Part shown: positions 15,841-26,900 of the stretch, in pieces | How positions within the stretch are numbered: the first letter of the stretch is position 1 | Layout: every line of letters starts with the position of its first letter | Assembly (NCBI RefSeq): GCF_016859285.1 | Contig: NC_053402.1 | Coordinates: forward strand, 7,894,531 to 7,958,530 | Length of the DNA stretch: 64,000 nucleotides | Direction: 5' to 3' | Origin: Xiphias gladius | Lineage: Eukaryota > Chordata > Actinopteri > Istiophoriformes > Xiphiidae | Notes under the pieces: generated by a model | The model's database searches: none | Told to the model about the DNA's origin: nothing | Seen by the model: the letters and a program-made list of their open reading frames with translations, nothing else | Translations under genes and position numbers: made by a program

Positions 15841-18800
15841 AATAATAATACATTTACACAGCGCTTTTAGAGGCACTGAAAGACACCATAAAACTTTCAT
15901 TTTTCACCTCTTTGGGACACTTGTAGCAGCACAGCAGATGTGAAAAAATGTAACTTCCATAATAATACTCGTGATTTTCATTTTACACTATGCTGACAAC
16001 ATATCCAGCCACAACTTCTACAACACTCCTACTTATACTGCAGAGCCACTTACATATTAATTTGAGACACATGCCTGTAATTCATTCTTTTTCAGAACTC
16101 AGAAGATAAACCTTCTTCTTTTTCCAGTACTCTGTCAGCACACATTAAACTCTGTATTCTCAACAGAGGACTCTTTAAACACATTTTCTTTAGAAAGTTC
16201 TAATCAGGCTCTATTCTAGTAACGTAAATGAAACTTGTCTGCACGTCTACCTGGTGGTATACCTCTCTGTCATCATCATTATATACACCTTTACTATTTT
16301 TCCGCCTCCAGTATCAGCTGCTGAATGAGACTTTTCCACTACAGCCTCCCCCAGAGGTGACACAACAGCAGCAAGGGGGAGACAAGTATACTGTCTGTTA
16401 ACTAAACAACCCTCGTATGATATGCTGGAAATGCTGTTAAAAATTTTAATATGTTGACCATGTTCCTTTGCTTACATATGTAGATGAGCAAGTGTGTTTC
16501 TCCATATGTCTGTAAATGTGTTTGTCTCACCTGTTTGTGTATCTCATCCAAAACAAAGCGAAATGACACCTCACTCTGGAGCTCTAAAAGCAGCTTAACC
16601 AGCACTGACAACACAGATATTAATGCATGTAGACAGACACACACGTCAAACAAAAAACCAAGCTAAGCATTCATTAAATAAACATCACAGTTAAGTACAG
16701 TTTCACACTGTTCTAGGAAAATCTCTGCAAATGTCAGAAAAATAAAATAACAGCTCACAGTGTTCATTAATTCAAATTTGATGAGATTTAATTTCTTGAT
16801 TTCATTTCAGGATTTTGTTAAACTAGTGTTTATCTTGCGAGTGACTGTGATAACGTGTTGATCTTTTAAAATTCTTGGACTAGTTCTTGATGTCATTATA
16901 TTCTACAAAACAGTCCATATTGTTTAATAACATAGCGTCTGATGTTATTACCATAAGGACAAGATCCAGGTACACCTCTCAGCTAATAGTTGTCATTAAG
17001 TTGGCTGCTTTACACAGCTATTTAGCTGATGCTATAACAGTTCTGAAAGATTCTTTCCCTTCTTTCTCCTGATTAATTTCTCCTCACACAAAGATTTTAT
17101 GACTGCATTATCTAAAGGGCTCAAATAAGTTTCAAAATCTGTTCTTCACACATTATCTGTGCAAACAGCAAACGCAGTGTCAAATTTAAAGCACTCTAAC
17201 TACTACAGCAAAGTGGACCCCAAGGCATTTCAAGACAGCTGCCATAAAATTATTCTGTCATTTGCACTTACCAAAACATTTTTGCATTTTGAAAGACTTT
17301 AGCTGCAGTGAGACATCTGTCTGTGTGCTACAAACTGTTAGTTTGCTGAGAAGCCAACATTAAGCCAGGATGCAGAAAAATCTGCATATAGCTGCCTAAA
17401 GAGAAAAAGGTAGTTCAGCTATGCACAGTGCAGCATTGAAAGAATATCAAAATGGGAAATGAGGTCAAAGCCTTCAAAAATGTTAAATTTAGATACTGGT
17501 ATTGTGGAGCCAATGCAAGATCACCTTAATTACCAGCAGTGACCATTAGAAAAAGAGTGACTCATAGCCTGTGTGTTTGTGCACTTTCACACTGTCTGCA
17601 TTTTATCATCTACATAGAAAGCGCAACGGGAGTAGGATGTGCATGTGTATACATACAGTATTCACACACACACATCCTTGTTTTACTGTATTTGTTGGGA
17701 CACGTCATAGACATAATGCAATCCCTATCCCCTTACCCTAACCTTAACTATCACAACTAAATGCCTAACCCCAACCTAAACCTAATTCTCACCCTAAAAC
17801 TAAAACCAAGTCTTAAACCATTTTAACTTGTGGGATCCAGCATTTTGGTCCCTACAAAGCTGTCAGACCCCACAAATATAGTGGGCTCCTGTTTCGTACC
17901 CTCACGAGTATAGTAAAACAAGACCCCACACACCCACACACACAAACACAAAAAAAGAGGTATTTCTTCACCTTGGTGACCCTTTTCCAGAGTGGCTGGG
18001 TCCTCCACAGTGTGATGCATCCCTAAGGACAGAACAGTAATGACAGGCTAGATTTAAAAACCAGACTTCACAAACCCACTGAAATGTACAGAGGTCTCAC
18101 TGAGGTATAATAAGAAAAAGGAAGTTAGAAAAATGAAAACTATTGGATGAAAAAAGGACAGACTAGGTTAAGAAGTATGGCAGCTTTACAAAATAAAGGA
18201 CACAAGGTACAAAAACACTGACAAATGGAGATTTAAGTTGTGGAGTTTTGAGCACTAACTGATCATACTGTGCGGTTTTCCGAATGTCACCTGTGTGAGA
18301 GTCACAGATGTTGCATCTACGGTATGTTGGATTAATTTTGCTGGATTTCCAAAACACATAGCAGTAAAAAAAACAAGGCATGTCATGAAGCAAGTGTATA
18401 ATAAATGATACCAGTTTTATCACTGCAGCTTTAAATACTACTCTACAAGCATAATGTGTAGTGGGGGGATAAAAAGGCATATTCTGGATTGGATTCTATA
18501 TTGGATTACACTCTCATTGGCATATGGTATAGATCAATTCAGCAGACCATACCACAAGCACTGTAATGGCTCTTTTAATGTCTTGACATATTGGTCATAG
18601 CTTTTAGAGGCTTACCATTTTACCACATATCCTTTCAATGCACTTATTTGAACATGGTATAGGCCTGATACTTTACGCTGCACTAACCTAGAGAAATTCA
18701 TCCAGTGAAGGGAAATTATCGGTAATATCCTCTGATAATGCAATACCCTAAAAACACATTGTAGACAATATTGATGACTTTATATAACTTCAAGATAAAG

Positions 18801-20668
18801 GGATGGGTGCTGTACCCATTCATTCCCTGCTTAACGATTTGCACCAATCATCCAATTTTGTTATCTGATGTATTGTTGACGACTCTGATTTTTACAGAGA
18901 ATCTGTCTGACTTTGCGATCAGCAGAGTATTAAACCGCATCCTCAACAAGCACAAAGTATGACAATCAGGTTATCCAATTTTCAGATTATGTTTACTTCA
19001 ACTCAATATGTTAGGCAGTTGTTCTATTTTTTTGCCAACAACTGATATTCTGTGCAGATGTTCTATGATTTTATAGTAACTTTTTCAAACAAAAAATAAT
19101 ATTGCCCCAAAAATGTATTTTTGATAAAGGGAAAAGCATCTGAAATAACATTTAGAGAGACAGAAAGAAAACTGTCCCAATGACTATAATCCATGTCAAT
19201 GATTTTATAGGGTTGATTAATTAAATGATTAAACTATGCAATGACCACGCAATTTTTCCTCAGATTTAATGTAGCTATTGCTGATGGCATGATGTTGATA
19301 ACAAATATGCATTCAACCATGGCAAGCCTATGTGTATATAGCTGCAGTGGAGACTGTGTTGTTCTCTTAGTAACATCAAACTCCTTGCTCCACTGCTCAG
19401 AAAAAATATGCATTCACTGTTAATAAAACATTTACACTACTTAATATCTTACAAAAAAGACTCTAACCCTATACAGATATCCTAATAGGGCCGGTTTTAT
19501 CAAACCTGTAAATCATACTGTAACTATAAAATCCTGTATTATTATTGAACCTCAGTACAAGTAACATATCAGGTCAAATATCTATCAGGTTACTATTCAT
19601 ATCAGACAACAATGCTTTTAGTTATTTAAAAAAAGATGTCATGAAAACGGAACATCAATTCTATCAACATGACAAAGTATGATACATAGTAGTTAATAAA
19701 GGCCCAGATATCTGTCCAGTTCATCAGTAAATCAATGTATTGGTTTAATTCTAGCTTGATTATACCCATAACATGAAAGAAAGCAGTGAACTGCTTTATT
19801 ATCTGTGATTTATTTTTTTTATAAAACTATTAAGTTGAATATTGGGGATTTTTCTGTATCTTACTGCTCAGGTAATGTGGTAAGATCTACTGTCTCGATT
19901 GTTCAGTCTGACCTTGAAGAAAAGCAGTGATGTGACTGAAACACTAGCACAACAGTGGAATGACCAAGTGGTGATTAGTTGGAGAAGGAAAGTCATACCA
20001 AACTTACTGCTTCTTGTTTTGTAATTAATAAGTGACTCTCCAAACAGTCCAGAAAAGTCCAGTGCTTCCTGATGATTCTTGCTAGTTAGTCCCTTGCGCC
20101 CTAATTTTGTGTTGTACGTGACACAATTTCTCACCCAATAGTGAAGTTATAAAACGCATAGAGACTCCGTGGTCCTGTCGCAGCAGCTCTCTTAAGGCCC
20201 CCGGAGAACACTTCAGTACCCCACTGATACCAGACAAGGCAAAAGACTTTCTCACTGACTGTACAACAGACACAGAGAGACGGAGAGAGACATGAAAGGG
20301 TAAATAAAGCCAGTGCGTCAATGGACATTAATAGGATGATGCATTTTCAATGAATATTTTCTGGTAAATCAAGTACCCGGGAAAGGAGTATGCTGGGGGA
20401 CAACACACACCTATAACTTAACATACACCATTCAGCCAAATAAATGTAGTGGAAGGATGACCTTTGGTAGGAGGGAAGCTTAATATTCAAACAAGTTGAA
20501 ACAAGTTTATTATATACCCCTCACCGCAACTTCTTCACTCTCAATCATTTCAATGACACAGGCCACACAGACCAGCAGCCCGTCACCATCTGCAGGCCCC
20601 AAGCGGCTGCTCCATTTTGGGTCATGTCTGAAGTGGATCTTGTCATAAACAATTTCCCCACGGCTCAT
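1..20668 (-). CDS. mei1: Meiosis inhibitor protein 1 (MEI1), 5' part, 13 coding exons, runs off left edge
   Basis: MEI1 is a HEAT/ARM-like helical-repeat protein needed in meiotic prophase for formation of SPO11-dependent DNA double-strand breaks and for synapsis. Coding exons in order: 20525-20668, 20135-20258, 17972-18022, 16531-16604, 15442-15547, 9494-9703, 7142-7320, 5889-6003, 5383-5502, 4367-4466, 1597-1731, 834-948 and 1-55 (incomplete). All junctions are GT-AG and all phases agree, giving about 509 residues. The start [13 protein letters not shown] follows an acceptor at 20683. Identification rests on MEI1-like stretches: EFLFDRLAS...[12 protein letters not shown]...[13 protein letters not shown] (exon at 5383), [22 protein letters not shown] (shown in part; exon at 4367) and [19 protein letters not shown] (exon at 834). 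The exon 7142-7320 uses a weak donor (CAG/GTCTCT), but only that end keeps phase. The family is over 1,200 residues long, so more than half lies outside the window. Comparison with mammalian MEI1 is from memory. Confidence 0.9.
2468..2513. repeat. (CA)n microsatellite
   Basis: Uninterrupted CA dinucleotides within a wider CA-rich stretch in a mei1 intron. Confidence 0.9.
3432..3468. repeat. (GT)n microsatellite
   Basis: Uninterrupted GT run in a mei1 intron, about 80 bases before a dispersed repeat. Confidence 0.9.
3515..3697 (+). repeat. Dispersed repeat with TTAGGG-like core and (GT)n tail, copy 1
   Basis: GAGGACATTTTGGCC, then degenerate GGGTTTAGGGTTCAGGTTAG blocks, then GCATTATGTCAATGAGTGTC, ending in a (GT)n run. 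This layout recurs inverted at 17,660-17,945 and is of a type common in fish genomes. Confidence 0.65.
4472..4499. repeat. (CA)n microsatellite beside a mei1 exon
   Basis: CA run beginning about six bases from the acceptor of the exon at 4367-4466, so it forms the GT-rich tract just upstream of that acceptor on the minus strand. Confidence 0.85.
5003..5110 (+). repeat. Diverged 'TTAGGGATGCAC' type repeat fragment
   Basis: ATTAGGGATGCACAATACTG followed by ACATTTTTGCCAATATG resembles the end of a common fish hAT-like repeat. No target duplication was identified. Confidence 0.3.
5294..5321. repeat. (CA)n microsatellite
   Basis: CA run in the intron below the mei1 exon at 5383. Confidence 0.85.
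9704..15441 (-). other. mei1: mei1 long intron (5.7 kb)
   Basis: No exon fitting the MEI1 frame was found between the exons at 15442 and 9494, and those two join in phase 1. The content is AT-rich (notably 10.5-11.2 kb), with purine-rich stretches at 12.25-12.6 and 13.2-13.3 kb and a palindromic transposon remnant near 13.8-13.96 kb. Open frames here are low-complexity shadows. Confidence 0.6.
13796..13955. repeat. Nested inverted repeats, likely termini of a non-autonomous DNA transposon
   Basis: Near-palindrome of about 33-base arms centred on ACCGGTAACTGGT (13,886-13,953). The arm motif CACTTAGCCAAAACATTAAAA pairs with TTTTAATGTTTTAGCTGATA, and a third copy (TTAATGTTTTGGCTGAATGG) lies at 13,838. 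A single similar end (ACACCATTCAGCCAAATAAA) is at about 20,424. Confidence 0.6.
15809..15851. repeat. (AAT)n microsatellite
   Basis: AAT triplets interrupted by two GATAAT units. Confidence 0.85.
17660..17945 (-). repeat. Dispersed repeat with TTAGGG-like core and (CA)n flanks, copy 2
   Basis: Reverse-oriented relative of the element at 3,515-3,697. It has CCTTACCCTAACCTTAACTA and related CCCTAA-like blocks, GACATAATGCAATCCC, GCATTTTGGTCCCTAC and flanking CACACA runs. Confidence 0.65.
18023..20134 (-). other. mei1: mei1 intron 2
   Basis: The intron joins the exon ending SLLG to the exon starting [14 protein letters not shown], phase 1 to phase 1. It contains one copy of a 360-base sequence that is repeated upstream of the neighbouring ANKFN1-like gene. 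No further exon is supported. Confidence 0.6.
19273..19636 (+). repeat. 360-base duplicated sequence, copy A (inside mei1 intron 2)
   Basis: It aligns along its whole length, in the same orientation, with 23,406-23,760. Shared blocks include ATATGCATTCACTGTTAATA, ACTCTAA.CCTATACAGATAT and ATTCATATCAGACAACAAT. Divergence is moderate (scattered substitutions and small indels). No open frame or terminal repeats seen. Confidence 0.85.
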
Positions 20669-20802
20669 TTTGGTCGTTCTACCTGTTGAAACAGAAAACG
20701 CAGAACATGGCTTATCGAATAATTTAACAAAAGAAAGCCAGCCAGCCTACAAGGCAGCAGTTAGCTAGCTTTAGCGTTAACCCTAGCTAATTAGCAACTT
20801 AC

Positions 20803-20860
20803 CGGTCCTGCTCCTTAAAAACAAACTTTAAGTTGCAGTTTGCGTTTTCTTTTTTCTGTA
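20803..20860 (-). other. mei1: Probable non-coding first exon (5' UTR) of mei1
   Basis: Read on the minus strand, a GGACCG/GTAAGT donor lies at 20803/20802. The matching acceptor (TTTCAACAG) is at 20683, fifteen bases before the mei1 ATG. The outer limit near 20860 is a guess because transcription starts cannot be seen. A poly(A)-rich tract on the plus strand (20,859-20,877) marks the upstream side. Confidence 0.45.
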
Positions 20861-23095
20861 AAAAAAAAAAAAAAAAAGGTAAGTACTAATGACCTTATCA
20901 CATAAAATACGTTAATTCAGTGAACTAACCATTAAACTGAAAATTTATGTAACCGATTCAATTCTGTGCCACATCAGTGCTCCTGCTACAGGTTGTATGG
21001 CGCAATTTTATACGCCCCCTTTTCAATCGAAACTTTATTTCACAATATAGTGTTAGCGTTATCAGTAAGGTACAAAAACAAGTACAATGGCAAAAAATAC
21101 GCGAGTGCTGATAACAGTTTTAACATTAGGTTTAAAAAAATCTTTATAAAAATAAATCAAATACTAAGTTTAAAATGACAAATAATTATATAGATGTGCT
21201 GTATAAGGAAAACTATTCATGTTTCCTCAGAATCTTCTTAGTTTACTTTTTTGTTGTTTGTAAGAACAGGGAGTGAGCTCAACTCACTCAAAGAAAGGGG
21301 CAAAAAAGTTGGGTGAAATAAGAAAAAAATATTTTAGAGACTTGTTACTCATTATTCACAGTAACAAATAATATCTTGAGGGAAAAAGTAATGAGTAACA
21401 TCTGAGTTTAAATCACACCAAAATTGTTATTTCACATTAGTAAAATGTTTCATCTGCATTTATCTGTTTCATCAGCACTGGATACATTTTTGTTTTATTT
21501 TGAAATAAATGTATTTTATAATAATACTAAAACAATACTAAGGAGGTAAAGCCAGGATCTTTTCCAGTTTGTATTATCTTACTATCTTTCAATGTGAACT
21601 CCATTAGAATTTACCTCTGAGAGGTGCTTTTTTTCTTTGAAGAATTTTTAAAACATGTTTATCATTACATTTCTTCTCAAACTGCATCCAGGTGCTCATA
21701 GGTGGATTAGTTCAGATTGAAAGGTTTTGAATAAAGAGCTATATTATCTGAATTGTGAAGTTGTGTCTAAAACGTCATAGGAAAAAAAAAAAGGAAGAAT
21801 ATTCTTCATATTTCTGTGAAATCACAAATATTATGTTAACTGGTGGCAGTGATTGAGATCCAGGCTGTACAAACTTTACATGGTCCTATTTCATATACTT
21901 CTTAAAACTTCTCATGGAAATACTGTATTTGCCATACCATCACATCCACAGTTAATGTTTTTTTGTTTTGTTTTGTTTGTTTGTTTTTTTTACCTGAATT
22001 TCCTGAATAGCTAAGTAGGTCCCACATTTCTTCCCAAGGCTTTGTTCCTCCACAGTGGAGCTCAGTTATTTATGCAGTAGTGCTGTCAAAAGTCTAAGTG
22101 TATCAAAAGTCTTATGAAGTTCAAGGGTAGAACAATATCTTATATTTCAACAAAATGTATACATTATTATCTTCAAAATTATGTATCAGCATCAATTTAT
22201 TCTTTAATGAATGTCATTGCTGATTGATATGCTGTGGGTATATGGTGGGATGCATGAGTTTGTCTTGCAGTATCATTCAGCAGCGAAGGCCACACTTTGG
22301 TTATCGCCATGACAACAAAAGCCTCTCAGCAACTGAGAAACTATCTGATGATAAGAGTGTGGGGGCAAGTATCAGCCACTAACAACATTTCAATTTATAA
22401 TCTCTCAGTACTTCTCCTTAAACATAGTTCACTGCACATCAGTGTAGTGCATGTCATAAAATGTAGCCAACTCAGCTCTGTCTCAGAGTGAGTGTGTTTT
22501 TCTGTGTGCCAGTGTGTATGAGTGTGCACAAGTGTGTGAAGTAGGCTAATCTCTCATAGTTTCTTACTGTGAAATATGTGTTGCCTTTGACAAATCTGCT
22601 GTGCTCCAGCAAACCTATTGAATGCAAAGTGTACTGTATTAGGACTGTGGGTGCAGGAAGTGGTCAAAGCCTTGTTTGGCCTGACACAGAAGAGTAGCAG
22701 ACCTCTGACTGCAAGGTGGAAGATACTTGTTTCTAAAGTCTCCATTTGAGCTGGGACAGGAGCTAAATCCATCAGTCTGCGAAATTCCATTGGCCCATTA
22801 GAGAGAGAGAGAGAGGAACCGACAAAGAAAGAGACAGAGGGCCCTCTTACCTGATCAGGTGGGAGGCAATGCATATCTGTCAACTTTATTTGACAACAAT
22901 TTCACATAGATAATTCTTCAGGGGGCAATATAGCACAGAAACAAATGGATTCAGCTTTTGTCCAAGCATAAGTGGAGACTTAACATCTCTTAACATGCAA
23001 ACATTGTTCACATCGTTCCTGGTCCTTTACTTTTCTGTCATTTGACTTGATACTGTACTGTATATCTTGAACCACTTGCTATATAACTCTTCCCA

Positions 23096-23129
23096 AACAC
23101 ACACACACACCCACACAAACACACACACA

Positions 23130-23223
<94 letters not shown>
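23096..23223. repeat. Long (CA)n microsatellite
   Basis: About 128 bases of CA with a few interruptions near the left end, the longest simple repeat in the window. Confidence 0.95.
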
Positions 23224-23225
<2 letters not shown>

Positions 23226-23405
23226 GATTAGTCTGTAGTGTGAAAGAATCATGCATTGATAGATTAAAAAATATATTCTGCTGATTTTAGTCAAACACCC
23301 ATACAGCAGCCATCACTGGGGCAGTTTATCTACCTGAAATTTAGCTCTTTACCTGTTTCCAGTCAACTCAACCCACAGTTTGTTACAACATCACACTTGT
23401 ACCAT

Positions 23406-23760
23406 AGCCTATTGCTGATGAAATGATCTTGATGACAAATATGCATACCACAATGGCGAGCCTATGTGTTTATAGCTGCAGTGGGGACCGTGTTGTTCTC
23501 TTGGTGACATTTAACTGCTTCACTGCTCAGAAACAATATGCATTCACTGTTAATAAAACATTTACGCTACTTAATATCTTACTAAAAAGACTCTAAACCT
23601 ATACAGATATCCTAAAAGGGCAGATTTATCAAACCTGTAAATCATACTGTAACTATAAAATATTATTGAACCCCAGTAGTCTACAAGTAACATATCAGGT
23701 CAAATGCCTATCAGCTTACTATTCATATCAGACAACAATCCTTTTAGTTATTAAAAAAAT
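23406..23760 (+). repeat. 360-base duplicated sequence, copy B (upstream of ankfn1-like)
   Basis: Direct-orientation partner of 19,273-19,636, ending about 225 bases before the ankfn1-like start codon, so it lies in that gene's promoter region. Confidence 0.85.
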
Positions 23761-23839
23761 GGTTCTGAGAAGATAAAGCGTTAAAATAGCAAGAGGGCGG
23801 AACAAGGAAAACGTGTGTGTCTGAGTGTGTTTGTGTGTC

Positions 23840-23840
23840 T

Positions 23841-23898
<58 letters not shown>
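23840..23898. repeat. Compound (GT)n(GA)n microsatellite in the ankfn1-like leader or promoter
   Basis: A GT run passes directly into a GA run, ending about 90 bases before the candidate start codon. Confidence 0.9.
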
Positions 23899-23970
23899 AG
23901 CGGCAGTCTCTCACTCGGGTGCAACGTTCAGGTGCGCTTCACCTTCAGTGGTGAGAATTCCTGAAGTACG

Positions 23971-23988
23971 ATGGATTATGATTTATGA
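23971..23988 (+). promoter_or_regulatory. Upstream ORF overlapping the ankfn1-like start as ATGA
   Basis: A five-codon ORF (ATG GAT TAT GAT TTA TGA) ends with a TGA that overlaps the first in-frame ATG of the main gene at 23985. A second, out-of-frame ATG at 23978 reads through to a stop near 24,040. Such a leader could dampen translation or favour reinitiation; that is inference from layout only. Confidence 0.4.
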
Positions 23989-26900
23989 AAAAATACAACA
24001 TGTTGAAGCGCCGGTGCAGCGTCGGAGAAAGGGCCGATAAAAGTAAAAGTTCCGACCGACGGTAAGAAGTTAAAAACTTTGAACTCGACATTTTACTTAA
24101 CGGTCATTCAAGGCGTAGTTTTTATTTAAGCCGGTGCAAAAGATGTATGGACCACATTGATCACATTGCTTCAGTGCCACACTATATATGTTGTCTTTTG
24201 ATACTCAGTGCTATTTTTCCACGTTAAAGTGGCTGTTTTCTGACATACAGATTTTTATCCTACAGTCTAGCCACTCTAGTATCTGTATGGTATCCTTTAA
24301 TACTATACGATTACAATATTTCAAATTGTTAAAAAAAAAATGTATAGCTGATATAAATGTTCCATGATATGTTTTAGCTTGTAGAAACTTTATACCAACT
24401 TTTGAGATCGTTGGTTGTAGTCTTTAATTATGCTGCTGCATGCTGAAACATTCTTTGCCTGCTTTTCTTATGTTGTTCGTTTAATGTACAGTAGAACATA
24501 AAAGTATCATAATCTGCCTCCTATGTCTATTTTAACTTTGCCTGTTGCAATTTGTGTCCTTTAACAATCTAGCAGATACATAACTGTAATGGAAAGACTG
24601 ATTTTTGATGGTGTAAGGTAACCCTTGAAGGTGATGCCCCCTGTGGTTTATTCACACAAAAGAGTGTACTGCATTATTTCCTGAGGCATTACAAATATTA
24701 CTCATCAGGTGTTTCCATGCACAACTGAGCTTGTTTGCCACAGCATTTAGCAGAGTGATAAAATAGGAAGTGTGTTTGCAAATATCCAGCATACACTCAG
24801 CATGTGGGTCACAGTACAGAGATAAAAAGAAAAAAGAAAAAAAAAAAAGACTCACAAAACTCACCACAACCTCAGATACTGACATAAAAGCACATTGAAT
24901 CTATATCGCACATCTCCTCCTGGGTCAGCATAGGGTTTTTTTTAAGTGCCTAACACTACCCTGCTAACATAACTGTTATTCTCTCAACTGCATTGCTAGC
25001 ACACTTTGTAAACACTTTTTTCTTCTTCTCCTGGGTGTTTTCCCTTGTCTTGTCTTTGTGTTTCCTCAAAAAAGGCAACCACTAAAGCTAATCTCCTCTC
25101 GCCACTGTCTCATCAGCACTTTCCACAATGGATGTAAGACACAATAAACAAACAGGGGAAAACTGTACCAATAACAATGGTTGGTATTACCCCTATATCT
25201 CTGTATCCTCACATATAGACAGTGCACGTACTGTGCACAGTGAGGTATCATGTACAGTGGTAATGTGTCACTGTAAGATGTGGCGTCATTGGGGCCAGAG
25301 TCCTTACATTCTGTCATCAGCTAGCACCAACCAGGGGAGTATTCACTTTCACACAAGGACAGTGCACTACTCAGCTGCACTCCACGACTTGACTTGATAG
25401 CGAAATGAAATTTAAAAAAAACACAGAAATTTGAGGCTTTCCTTTAAATGGAAAAGTGGCAATGAGAGACAGAGGTGACAGATTATAGTTTGATTATCCC
25501 CTTTTTACAAAGATGCTCTTCAGATATGAATGCTTGAGGCATGACGTAAACTGAGGGGATGTGAAAATCACTCCAAACTGTAGGACTGTGAAAAGAGAGA
25601 GGAGAGAAAGAGGGAATGAGATGAAAGAGAGAGACAAATAAAAGAGAAGACTTGCTGACTGAAGAGGAGAGGGGAAAAAACTGTGCCAGATTGCATTTAG
25701 CCCCAAGTGTTGAAAAAAATTGTAAGACAGTTTTTCAGGCACCAAAGTTACTGTAGTGATGAAGATGGATTTTTATCTTCATGCTGATGAAATGAGGAGA
25801 TCCATATTTATTATGAGGAAAGAATTTCGGCTCTTTTACATTTACAATTACTTTTCCTCTGTTAATTAGATTGACGGACAGTTGCTTTGTGCGCTGGGAG
25901 ACTCCATTCAGAGCGAATAAAACCCGTGTCACATTATAGTGGGCATAAGAAAAACAGGGGAGAATAGTGAGAGGCACAAAAATAAATGATTCAAGGCATT
26001 TTTCATTTACTGTGTAATGGCAGTATAACTTTTATCAGTTTATCCACCCACACAACAGCACTACTCAGCTCAGCCTATACTCACCCTTCAGGTCAGCAGA
26101 AAATTGCTTTTACCCTAGAATAATCTGTGTGAACCTAACCATATATTCTGTTTTTTTATATTTCCCTATTTACTTCTTTTCCACCATTATACACTCCTCC
26201 AGGTTTCTAAAGACTTCTTCATACTCTCCCTAGGATCTTTTTTCTCTTCTTCAAATGTCACTGTTCTCATCCCTCTCTGTGGCTCTTAGCTTGGGGGTCG
26301 TAATCTTTCTTTCCATGAAATAACCAATCCATTACACCTCTAACTATTTCTCCATTCTCTTCAGCTATTCTATATCTTCCTGTGCTGCCTCTGTTCATAC
26401 TCCTCTCCTCTCCTCTCCTCTGCTCTACTCTCCTCTCCCCTCCTCTCCTGTCATGTCTGTATCCATGAGGAACCCACCCCAGCGCCGGCGCTCTCTGGGT
26501 CCTGTCTCCCCCAAACGCATATATAGAAACCTGTCCGTCAGACTGAGGGGTGGAGAGTCATCTGCTGCTGGGGAAATGGACACAACCAAGCACCTCGGCA
26601 AGTCTGCAGATACTGTAAGATATTCAGGTTTCATTTTGAGGGGAGGTCTGGTCACATTGTCTGAAATGAAATGTCCTGTCCTCTGACTTGTTTTCATTAT
26701 GGTTGAAATTATTAGATCTTTCTTTGACATTACACGCTGACTCTGTGTCACTATTAATGCACTAGCCCAGACAAGACTGCTGCTTTGATTTATGATTTGA
26801 TTTATGTTTATGTGTCCTAAATTACTGTCTCGTCCTCTCTCTCATAAAATAAATCTCTTTTGGTATGAACCCTCTTTTGGTCCTATACTCTCTCTCCTGC

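Larger units (their letters stand above)
20861..23970. other. Intergenic region between divergent mei1 and ankfn1-like
   Basis: About 3.1 kb with no supported gene. It holds the presumed promoters of both flanking genes, a 128-base (CA)n tract (23,096-23,223), the second copy of the 360-base duplication (23,406-23,760) and a (GT)n(GA)n tract (23,840-23,898) close to the ANKFN1-like start. Confidence 0.6.

Noticed and set aside
19913-19943. Possible 31-base mei1 exon between the exons at 20135 and 17972
   Set aside because: It has AG and GT borders, but 31 bases would break the phase. The flanking exons already join phase 1 to phase 1 and give MEI1-like sequence.
23027-23294. Minus-strand ORFs of alternating Cys-Val
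   Set aside because: These are translations of the (CA)n microsatellite; the same holds for similar frames near 2.4, 3.45 and 29.3 kb.
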